DNA from: an uncultured Spongiibacteraceae bacterium
GTDB lineage: Bacteria > Pseudomonadota > Gammaproteobacteria > Pseudomonadales > CAMLJR01
Assembly: GCA_946480345.1 (NCBI GenBank)
Contig: CAMLJR010000050.1
Span: 1-17,882 of the forward strand
Length of the DNA: 17,882 bases
Reading direction: 5' to 3'
Shown: positions 7,849 through 13,453 of the stretch, one piece after another
How the letters are laid out: each line of letters begins with the position of its first letter
Position numbering within the stretch: the stretch's first letter is position 1
Notes under the pieces: model-generated
What the model saw: only the letters and a program-made list of their open reading frames with translations
Databases searched by the model: none
Told to the model about the DNA's origin: nothing
Translations under genes and position numbers: made by a program

Positions 7849-9372
7849 GTGAAAGCCACCGATGCGGGCAGCGAACAGATACTGCTTGTCGACGACAATC
7901 CGATCAACTTGCAGATTCTTTACAAAACGCTGCAAGGCAGTGGCTACCGTTTGCTGATTGCAAAAAACGGTTTAACCGCGCTCGATATTGCACGCCGCGC
8001 CAAACCATCGCTGGTTTTGCTCGACGTGATGATGCCGGATATGGATGGCTTCGACGTCTGCGAACAACTGAAATCCGATCCGGAAACCGCAGCTATTGCG
8101 GTCATTTTTCTGTCTGCGCTTGGCGATAGTCGCGCGAAGGTACGCGGGTTTGCCGTCGGTGGCGTCGACTACATCGCGAAGCCTTTTCAATCCGACGAAG
8201 TCGTCGCGCGCGTACGCACGCACATAAAAATTCATCGCCTTGAGCGCGAGCTGGCGCGACGCAATAGCGAACTCGAAGCTGAAAATCAGCAAATTCTGAA
8301 CGCAGTCGATGAAGGGATTATCGGGATCGATACCGAAGGACGCATCACATCGGTTAATCCGGCTGCGACGCGTATAACGGGTTGGCCGGCGTCGGATTTA
8401 ATCGGCGAGCAATTACAGCACTTGCCGATTCTGCAAAACGCACTGACAGAGTCCGAGCATTCGCCCGGCAATGAAATCTATCTAAGCCGCACCGCGAACA
8501 GCGCTACCGAGCTGGTGCGAACGCGCAGCGGCGCGCTGCTACCAGTATCGCTGACGTATTCGACGCGTGCGACCGATGGCGCTGTGCTCGTGCTGCGCGA
8601 TATCAGCGCCTGGCTCGAAAGCGAAGAGGCGCTGCGGCAAACTCGCGAAGAACTTGAAACGCAGCGCCAGCATATGGCGCACATGGAACGGCTGAGTAGC
8701 TCGGGCGAACTGGCGGCGGGTATCGCGCACGAGTTGAACCAACCGCTGACGGCTGTCCTCAACTATGCGCAGGTCGGCAAACGGCTCCTCGAACATCCCG
8801 AAATCGATCGCGCCAAAATGATCGATTTACTCGAAAAAATGGGTACTCAAGCGGTACGTGCATCCGAGGTTATCAAGCGGTTGCGCAGCTATGTGAAAAA
8901 GCCGGATTTCGGTCGCGAGCGCATCGACATCAATGATGTGCTGAACGAAGTCGTGGCATTGGCAGAGGTGGATTCGCGCGTCAACGATGTACCGATTCAT
9001 CTTGAGTTCGATGGCGGCTTGCCGACTGTGTCGGTCGATGTCGTACAGATTCAGCAAGTGGCGCTGAATCTGTTACGCAATGCGATGGAAGCGATGCATA
9101 GCGCGCCGGACAAACAGCACGGCGTCATCATGCGTACGTTTCAGGAAAAAGGTCAGGTGTGCTTCAGTGTTTCCGATCATGGTCCCGGCTTATCGGAAGC
9201 AGCGCAGGAGCAATTATTTCGACCGTTTTTTACGACCAAAACGAATGGTATGGGAATTGGATTATCGATTTGCCAAAGTATCGTGCAGGCGCACGGCGGC
9301 GAAATTGGTTACTGCAGTAATCCCGATGGCGGTGCGACGTTTTTCTGTCGACTACCGCCAGCGGATTCTTAA
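7849..9372 (+). CDS. Soluble REC-PAS-histidine kinase of FixL type, 507 aa
   Basis: This cytoplasmic kinase has its own receiver at the front and no membrane segment. Domains: receiver (about 10-125; DD 15-16, phospho-acceptor D59 in LLDVMMPDMDG, K111 in YIAKPF), a short coiled-coil (about 128-148), PAS (about 146-255, ending LRDISAW), HisKA with H294 (GIAHELNQPLTAVLNYA), and HATPase with N407/N411, DHGPG (443-447) and GMGIGLSI (467-474). The HELNQPL box and compact HATPase are typical of FixL/TtrS/TodS-HK2 kinases, which signal to FixJ-type regulators. The start is GTG 7849, 12 bases after the hybrid-kinase stop; AGGG sits about 10 bases upstream and the receiver begins at residue 10. It is probably co-transcribed with the hybrid kinase. 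Confidence 0.92.
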   Translation: MKATDAGSEQILLVDDNPINLQILYKTLQGSGYRLLIAKNGLTALDIARRAKPSLVLLDVMMPDMDGFDVCEQLKSDPETAAIAVIFLSALGDSRAKVRGFAVGGVDYIAKPFQSDEVVARVRTHIKIHRLERELARRNSELEAENQQILNAVDEGIIGIDTEGRITSVNPAATRITGWPASDLIGEQLQHLPILQNALTESEHSPGNEIYLSRTANSATELVRTRSGALLPVSLTYSTRATDGAVLVLRDISAWLESEEALRQTREELETQRQHMAHMERLSSSGELAAGIAHELNQPLTAVLNYAQVGKRLLEHPEIDRAKMIDLLEKMGTQAVRASEVIKRLRSYVKKPDFGRERIDINDVLNEVVALAEVDSRVNDVPIHLEFDGGLPTVSVDVVQIQQVALNLLRNAMEAMHSAPDKQHGVIMRTFQEKGQVCFSVSDHGPGLSEAAQEQLFRPFFTTKTNGMGIGLSICQSIVQAHGGEIGYCSNPDGGATFFCRLPPADS

Positions 9373-9387
9373 CTGACGATAACGGGA

Positions 9388-9585
9388 TTAGCGATTACCG
9401 TTGTTGGCGGGCTGTTGGCCTATTTCGTCTTGGATGCGGCGATACACTTCTTCGCGGTGCACGCTTACATCTTTCGGCGCGGCAATGCCCAGACGCACCT
9501 GATTGCCGCTGATACCCAGCACGGTGATTTTAATGTCATCGCCGATGATCAGGGTCTCGCCAAGACGTCTGGATAATACCAACAT
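9388..9585 (-). CDS. csrA: CsrA carbon storage regulator, second tandem copy, 65 aa
   Basis: This is a post-transcriptional regulator that binds GGA motifs in mRNA leaders as a dimer. It has the full family pattern: [15 protein letters not shown] at the start, strand [20 protein letters not shown], and SVHREEVY with the RNA-contacting R44. The acidic/polar tail after residue 55 differs from that of the neighbouring copy. A GGGAG Shine-Dalgarno site lies 9 bases before the ATG. It is 32 bases downstream of the other csrA copy and probably co-transcribed. Its end is 15 bases from the convergent kinase gene, without a clear terminator. Confidence 0.96.
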   Translation of the reverse strand: MLVLSRRLGETLIIGDDIKITVLGISGNQVRLGIAAPKDVSVHREEVYRRIQDEIGQQPANNGNR

Positions 9586-9617
9586 GTTTTTCTTCTCCCA
9601 CCTGGTTTAATTGGGTG

Positions 9618-9812
9618 TTAAGCGTTAACCGCTTTTTGCACCTGTTCAGTTTCTTGTTTGATTCGTATGTAAACTTCTTCGCGATGTACGCTGATTTCCT
9701 TCGGCGCGGCGATGCCAATGCGCACCTGGTTGCCAGCAATACCGAGCACCGTGATTTTGATGTCGTCGCCAATAATCAGTGTTTCGTCGAGTCTTCGAGA
9801 AAGAACCAGCAT
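9618..9812 (-). CDS. csrA: CsrA carbon storage regulator, first tandem copy, 64 aa
   Basis: This is a complete Csr[36 protein letters not shown] and SVHREEVY including R44. About 46 of the first 55 residues match the copy downstream. Differences include D9 for G, A26 for S, I32 for L and I49 for R, and the tail (EQVQKAVNA) is unrelated. A strong GGAGGG Shine-Dalgarno site sits 7 bases before the ATG and overlaps an ACGGA CsrA-type motif. It is the promoter-proximal gene of the pair. Nothing marks either copy as inactive. Confidence 0.96.
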   Translation of the reverse strand: MLVLSRRLDETLIIGDDIKITVLGIAGNQVRIGIAAPKEISVHREEVYIRIKQETEQVQKAVNA

Positions 9813-10107
9813 GTGTTTACCCTCCGTTAAAGTTCACATCTGGTAACCAGTCTAGAGACTGGATCGCATTCGCAGTATTCGCTCATGTACTTATCGCCCT
9901 GCGGGAAATCCGTATCGATGCGCATACGATGAATGCATTGCATTGTAGGGAGCGCGTCGATTGCCGAGTAATAGGTAAATCTACGTAGAAAAATAAGCAC
10001 GCAACGGACACGCGAAAAACGATGTGAAAAAAGGCACTCTGGAATTCATGATCGACAGCCGTTAGTGTGCGGCAGGATTTCGGCAAATTGGCAGACGAGG
10101 GGATGGC
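9813..10107. promoter_or_regulatory. Divergent csrA / binding-protein intergenic region with two palindromes
   Basis: This 295-base stretch has no gene. It contains CCAGTCT-AG-AGACTGG (9847-9862), 35 bases before the first csrA start, overlapped by CTGG-TTA-CCAG on the minus strand, and the palindrome TCTACGTAGA (9980-9989), nearer the binding-protein side. A TACAAT that could serve as a -10 box on the minus strand is at 9942-9947, but no good -35 partner is seen. The binding-protein gene has a GAGGGGA ribosome site just before 10108. Confidence 0.45.
9820..9827 (-). promoter_or_regulatory. csrA Shine-Dalgarno site overlapping a CsrA-type ANGGA motif
   Basis: On the minus strand the leader reads ACGGAGGG, then 7 bases, then ATG at 9812. 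ACGGA fits the ANGGA core bound by CsrA and overlaps the ribosome site, as in the E. coli csrA leader where CsrA limits its own translation. A second ACGGA lies upstream at 9909-9913 on the same strand. Autoregulation here is inference. Confidence 0.5.
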
Positions 10108-10887
10108 ATGAAAACCACATTCAGATCGTTACTTAAATCGCTGTTGAGCATTGCGTGCGTGTGTTTCGCCACATTTGCGGGCGCAGAACCGAAACCGTTG
10201 CGCGTCGCGACAAGTCCCGATCTCGCACCGCTGATTTATCAAGCCGAAGGCAAGCTGGTTGGAATGGAGTGGGATTTATCGAGGCTGCTGCAATCGCAGC
10301 TCGGTCAGCCTTTGCAATTTCAGATTTTGCCGCGCTCCGAATTATTGCCGGCAGTGGCGCGCGGCGATGTTGATCTGGTGATGGCGGGTTTGGTGATTAC
10401 GCCGCAGCGCGAACAACAGGTGGATTTCACCATTCCGTATTTGCGCTCGGGACAAATGGCGGTGTTTCGCACTGAGGATGTTTTGCGTTACCGCAATGAG
10501 GTGGAGTTGTCGCGAGGTGGGTTTCGGGTCGGATTTATTCCGGGCTCGGCAGCAGCCGACTACGTCAAAGCGAACATGGCCACCGCCACTGCGGTGCCGT
10601 GTGGCAATGCCGATGAATGTCTCGACAGTCTGATCGGCAAGCGTATCGATGTTTTGATCGATGCACCGACAACCAGCTGGCGCATCGCGACCGAACCCAA
10701 ATACGCTGCGCTGATGAGTTCCTATCGTCCGCTGACCGAAGATTATTTTGCGTGGGCGGTGGCGAAGAACAATACGGCGTTGCGCGAGCGCATCGATAAT
10801 GCGCTGCACACCATGCGTCGGCTACAAATGTACGAACACATCGTGAATCGCTGGGTGCCAGTGCGAATCAGCGGCGACGAGCGGTGA
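10108..10887 (+). CDS. Periplasmic solute-binding protein, family 3 (SBP_bac_3), 259 aa
   Basis: This is a secreted binding protein of the amino-acid type. The signal peptide covers residues 1-26 (MKTTFR, hydrophobic core, cut after FAGA). The mature part shows the family 3 pattern: LRVATSPDLAPLIY, GMEWDLSRLL, GDVDLVMAGLVITPQREQQVDF and IPYLRSGQ. R101 in the TPxR segment and D185 (VLIDAP) stand where family members contact the amino-acid carboxylate and amino group. C165 and C171 could form a disulphide. GAGGGGA precedes the ATG by about 5 bases. No permease or ATPase gene is nearby, so it may feed a distant transporter or act as a sensor. The gene ends in a tandem repeat. Confidence 0.85.
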   Translation: MKTTFRSLLKSLLSIACVCFATFAGAEPKPLRVATSPDLAPLIYQAEGKLVGMEWDLSRLLQSQLGQPLQFQILPRSELLPAVARGDVDLVMAGLVITPQREQQVDFTIPYLRSGQMAVFRTEDVLRYRNEVELSRGGFRVGFIPGSAAADYVKANMATATAVPCGNADECLDSLIGKRIDVLIDAPTTSWRIATEPKYAALMSSYRPLTEDYFAWAVAKNNTALRERIDNALHTMRRLQMYEHIVNRWVPVRISGDER

Positions 10888-10946
10888 GCGGCGACGTATT
10901 AGGCAACGAATAATTAGGCGAAGAGTAGTTGGGCGAAGAGTAATAG
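10871..10946 (+). repeat. Degenerate 15-bp tandem repeat spanning the binding-protein gene end
   Basis: Units starting GGCGAC/GGCAAC/GGCGAA recur at 10872, 10890, 10902, 10917 and 10932; the last three are exactly 15 bases apart. The first contains the final codons of the gene (GGC GAC GAG CGG TGA). Later units read GGC GAA GAG TAG or TAA, so the last codons plus a stop recur downstream. The array fills most of the space to the convergent MAPEG gene. Confidence 0.7.
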
Positions 10947-10966
10947 AGGCGGACAGGCCAAAGCGC

Positions 10967-11362
10967 TTAGAGCGAATATCCAAGCGCTGTTGCAATAGCG
11001 CCGCCCAATCCGCCAAGCAGAAGCGCGACAGTCGGCAGGAAGGACAACGCGAACCCAACGCTGCGTTTTTTGGGGTCGGCAACGTAACCGCGCAAATATA
11101 AAAAGCGTCCGATCAGATAGACCGCGCCGAGCACGGCGCCCCACAGTTCGCTGATGTGGGAGCCGAACAACCATAACGCCGGCACGAAGACGACGATTTG
11201 TTCGAGCGTATTCATTTGAACGCGGTAGTAGCGCTCGAATATTTCATGGCCGGAAGTCGCGGGCGCAGGCACCTGATATTTGCCGCGGGCGGCGCCGACG
11301 CGCATGGCAAAGTACATCAGTTGCAGTAGCGCCAGTGCGATCACGATCTCAATCAGCGGCAT
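10967..11362 (-). CDS. MAPEG-family integral membrane protein, 131 aa
   Basis: This small four-helix membrane protein belongs to the MAPEG family (eicosanoid and glutathione metabolism in eukaryotes; bacterial roles mostly undefined). The signature ERYYRVQMNTLEQIVVFVPALWLF (E, R, R, N and E positions conserved) follows TM1 (about 2-22). Two further hydrophobic segments flank LIGRFLYLRGYVADPKKRS, and TM4 is near the C-terminus. The length fits. I start at ATG 11362, with AAGAG about 8 bases upstream, rather than GTG 11371, which lacks a spaced ribosome site. It lies downstream of a small gene and two hairpins, and converges on the binding-protein gene. Confidence 0.85.
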   Translation of the reverse strand: MPLIEIVIALALLQLMYFAMRVGAARGKYQVPAPATSGHEIFERYYRVQMNTLEQIVVFVPALWLFGSHISELWGAVLGAVYLIGRFLYLRGYVADPKKRSVGFALSFLPTVALLLGGLGGAIATALGYSL

Positions 11363-11380
11363 GAGGGGCACTCTTTTAAT

Positions 11381-11396
11381 ATGCTCGATCGAGCAT
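11381..11396. promoter_or_regulatory. Perfect 16-bp palindrome before the MAPEG gene
   Basis: ATGCTCGATCGAGCAT is self-complementary over all 16 bases and ends 19 bases upstream of the MAPEG start codon. It could be an operator or form an RNA hairpin in the leader. It is not flanked by a T-tract, so an intrinsic terminator is unlikely. Confidence 0.5.
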
Positions 11397-11403
11397 GAGG
11401 GAA

Positions 11404-11423
11404 GGGATCGCGCCGGCGATCCC
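11404..11423. terminator. Hairpin after the small basic protein gene
   Basis: GGGATCGC (11404-11411) pairs perfectly with GCGATCCC (11416-11423) around a 4-base loop. On the minus strand it begins 15 bases after the stop of the small gene and precedes a second palindrome and the MAPEG start. It may be an attenuator or mRNA-stabilising structure; the U-tract expected of a strong terminator is missing. Confidence 0.45.
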
Positions 11424-11437
11424 CGTAAACGGTCGAA

Positions 11438-11587
11438 TCAATCGTTGCGGCGATCTTTGCCGGTGCGGCGCTCTACCGGCACCGATTTTTCGGCCGCTGG
11501 AGAGCGACGGTCGTGTTTAACTTTGCGTTCTTCCAACGCACTCTCGATTTTCTTTACGACGTCAGGGGTGATTTTTTTGTCGGTCAT
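11438..11587 (-). CDS. Small basic hypothetical protein, 49 aa
   Basis: I do not recognise this protein. The N-terminal half (ITPDVVKKIESALEERKVKH) looks helical. The C-terminal half is strongly basic and polar, with DRR repeated (HDRRSP and GKDRRND) and VERRTGK between. There is no membrane segment. Three starts are possible: ATG 11587 (AGGA 13 bases upstream), ATG 11599 (AGGA too close) and an alternative start at 11629. I prefer 11587 because the helix starts there. A good promoter lies upstream on the same strand (11641-11669). It could be a nucleic-acid-binding or ribosome-associated peptide, but that is only a guess from charge. Confidence 0.55.
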   Translation of the reverse strand: MTDKKITPDVVKKIESALEERKVKHDRRSPAAEKSVPVERRTGKDRRND

Positions 11588-11640
11588 GATGCTGTTCATT
11601 CCTAATCCGTGACAGGCGCCGAATACCACTCGGCCCCTTA

Positions 11641-11669
11641 GTTATAGTTTCGATTGCGAACTATTCAAA
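11641..11669 (-). promoter_or_regulatory. sigma70-type promoter for the small basic protein gene
   Basis: On the minus strand TTTGAA (11664-11669) and TATAAC (11641-11646) are separated by 17 bases. The expected start near 11634 would give a leader of about 45 nt to ATG 11587. Confidence 0.5.
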
Positions 11670-11714
11670 TCTAAAGCACAAATTTTTCTAAGGGATGCCA
11701 GTGCTTGAGCTACG

Positions 11715-11734
11715 CGATAAGCAGTTGCTTATCG
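11715..11734. promoter_or_regulatory. 20-bp inverted repeat upstream of ampG
   Basis: CGATAAGCA-GT-TGCTTATCG is a perfect 9-bp dyad with a 2-base centre, too tight for a stable hairpin loop and so more like a protein-binding site. It lies 42 bases before the ampG start in the gap divergent from the small basic protein gene. The region between it and ATG 11777 has a run of T but no convincing hairpin. Confidence 0.45.
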
Positions 11735-11776
11735 TCGGTTATGCGCCAACACTAGCGCCTTTTTGAGTGCCCCGGC

Positions 11777-13078
11777 ATGACTGATCGCTCACTCCGCAGC
11801 ATCATTTTTAATCGACGCATGCTTATCTGCATATTCGTCGGCTTCAGCTCCGGGCTGCCGCTATTTTTATTGCTGAATCTGGTGCCGGCCTGGCTGCGTA
11901 GCGAGGGCGTTGATCTGAAGGCGATCGGCCTGCTGACGCTGATTCAACTGCCGTACACGTGGAAATTCCTGTGGTCGCCGCTGATCGATCGCTATACGCC
12001 GCTGCGGTTGGGCCGCCGACGTAGCTGGATGTTGTTATCGCAGCTGGGGTTGCTCGTGACCATCGCGTGGTTCGGCGCTATTTCTCCCACTGGATTACAT
12101 GCACCGGGTTCAGACTGGGCATCGATCGCACAGTTCCTGCTGCACCCGATCACGCTGGTGGCGCTCGCGACGGCGACTTTCTCGGCGACGCAGGATATAG
12201 CGCTCGATGCCTATCGGCGCGAGTTGTTGCCCGATGAAGAGCTCGGGCTGGGCAATTCGGTGCATGTCACGGCCTACCGCATCGCCGGGCTGGTTCCGGG
12301 TTCGCTGTCGCTGATTCTCGCCGATCACTTTTCGTGGCTCATCGTATTCGGCATTACCGCAATGTTCATGCTGCCGGGTTTGGCGCTGACGCTGATCGCG
12401 CCGGAACCGATAAATGCCGCTGCCATCGCGCCGAAAACGTTGCGTATGGCGGCGATCGAGCCGTTGCGTGAATTCCTGCAACGTTCGGGTTGGCGTCACG
12501 CGGCGTGGATCCTCGGCTTCATCTTCTTCTATAAGCTCGGCGATTCGCTTTGCACCGCGCTGGCGACACCGTTTTATCTCGATATGGGATACACGCGCAC
12601 CGAGATCGGCGTGATCGCAAAAAACGCCGGTCTCTGGTGCAGCGTGGTCGGCGGGTTGCTCGGCGGCGTGTGGATGGTGAAGCTGGGGGTGGCGCGTGCG
12701 CTGTGGATATTCGGCATGATCCAGATGTTCAGCATTCTGGGTTTTGCGTGGCTGGCTTCGATCAGCGGTGACGTGAACGAGGTGTGGCGATTGGCGCAGC
12801 TGGGCGTCGTGGTGGGGCTCGAAGCGTTTGGCGTCGGCGTGGGCACTGCCGCGTTCGTGGCATTTGTTACCGCGCAGACCAACCCCGCCTACACGGCCAC
12901 CCAGCTCGCGTTGTTTACCAGTTTCATCGCGATGCCGCGCACGATGGTGAACTCGACCGCAGGGTATCTGGTCGAGCTGCTCGGCTGGACGCAGTTTTAT
13001 CTGCTGTGCTTTGCGCTGGCGATACCCGGCATGCTGATGTTGCTCAAGGTCGCGCCGTGGCGTTCAGTCGAGCGTTGA
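11777..13078 (+). CDS. ampG: AmpG-type muropeptide permease (MFS), 433 aa
   Basis: This inner-membrane proton-driven permease brings GlcNAc-anhydroMurNAc muropeptides into the cytoplasm for cell-wall recycling, which in many species also feeds beta-lactamase induction. Matches to E. coli AmpG include FSSGLPLFL near residue 22, KFLWSPLIDRYTP, the GRRRSW loop, SATQDIALDAYRRELLP, APEP followed by PKTL, YKLGDS, a GxGTAAFVAF segment and ATQLALFTS. About 12 hydrophobic segments are visible. It is somewhat shorter than E. coli AmpG (491 aa). ATG 11777 has only a weak GAG upstream. Its 3' end overlaps the convergent Atl gene by 15 bases. No ampC, ampD or ampR gene is in the window. Confidence 0.88.
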   Translation: MTDRSLRSIIFNRRMLICIFVGFSSGLPLFLLLNLVPAWLRSEGVDLKAIGLLTLIQLPYTWKFLWSPLIDRYTPLRLGRRRSWMLLSQLGLLVTIAWFGAISPTGLHAPGSDWASIAQFLLHPITLVALATATFSATQDIALDAYRRELLPDEELGLGNSVHVTAYRIAGLVPGSLSLILADHFSWLIVFGITAMFMLPGLALTLIAPEPINAAAIAPKTLRMAAIEPLREFLQRSGWRHAAWILGFIFFYKLGDSLCTALATPFYLDMGYTRTEIGVIAKNAGLWCSVVGGLLGGVWMVKLGVARALWIFGMIQMFSILGFAWLASISGDVNEVWRLAQLGVVVGLEAFGVGVGTAAFVAFVTAQTNPAYTATQLALFTSFIAMPRTMVNSTAGYLVELLGWTQFYLLCFALAIPGMLMLLKVAPWRSVER

Positions 13079-13396
13079 TGGCCAGCCGAATTGGCGCCAA
13101 TCGATTTTCTCACTGCGAAAGCTCACGCCTTCGGTAATCAGACGCTCGCGTTGTTCGCGATGGCGTTCCGAACCTATCGGAAAGCTGATCGTGCCCCGAC
13201 TGTTGACGACGCGGTGCCACGGCAGCGCGCTGCCTTCCGGCAAATTAGCGAGCACATGACCCACTAAGCGCGCGCCGCGCGGCAGTCCCGCAAGCTTGGC
13301 AACAACGCCGTAGCTCGTTACCCTTCCTCGTGGAATGCTGTGCACGATCCGCCAAATCTCTTGTCGATGTGCTTGTGCTGTTTCAATTCCGGACAT
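13064..13396 (-). CDS. Alkyltransferase-like (Atl/YbaZ) DNA-damage protein, 110 aa
   Basis: This protein belongs to the family related to O6-alkylguanine-DNA alkyltransferase that binds alkylated guanine without repairing it and hands the lesion to nucleotide excision repair. The active-site PCHRV is replaced by PWHRV (W60), the hallmark of the Atl branch and of E. coli YbaZ. The IPRGRVTSYG segment supplies the flipping tyrosine (Y29), and GARLVGHVL carries the arginine finger (R43). The domain stands alone, as in Atl1. ATG 13396 is chosen over TTG 13423, with AGAG about 8 bases upstream. Its last codons overlap the end of ampG on the other strand. Confidence 0.88.
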   Translation of the reverse strand: MSGIETAQAHRQEIWRIVHSIPRGRVTSYGVVAKLAGLPRGARLVGHVLANLPEGSALPWHRVVNSRGTISFPIGSERHREQRERLITEGVSFRSEKIDWRQFGWPSTLD

Positions 13397-13453
13397 CGCA
13401 ATCGCTCTGAAGACCTCAATCAATCGCTCAGTTCAATACGGGTATTTTCCGTA

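Noticed and set aside
9388..9812. Tandem csrA as an assembly duplication
   Set aside because: The copies differ at several core residues, in their tails, their leaders and many silent positions, so they are real paralogues.
9942..9970. Promoter for csrA using TACAAT as -10
   Set aside because: No acceptable -35 box lies 16-18 bases upstream on the minus strand, so it is not listed as a promoter.
11740..11766. Possible intrinsic terminator before ampG (GCGC pair followed by T5)
   Set aside because: The arms are only four self-complementary bases with a long loop; too weak to call.
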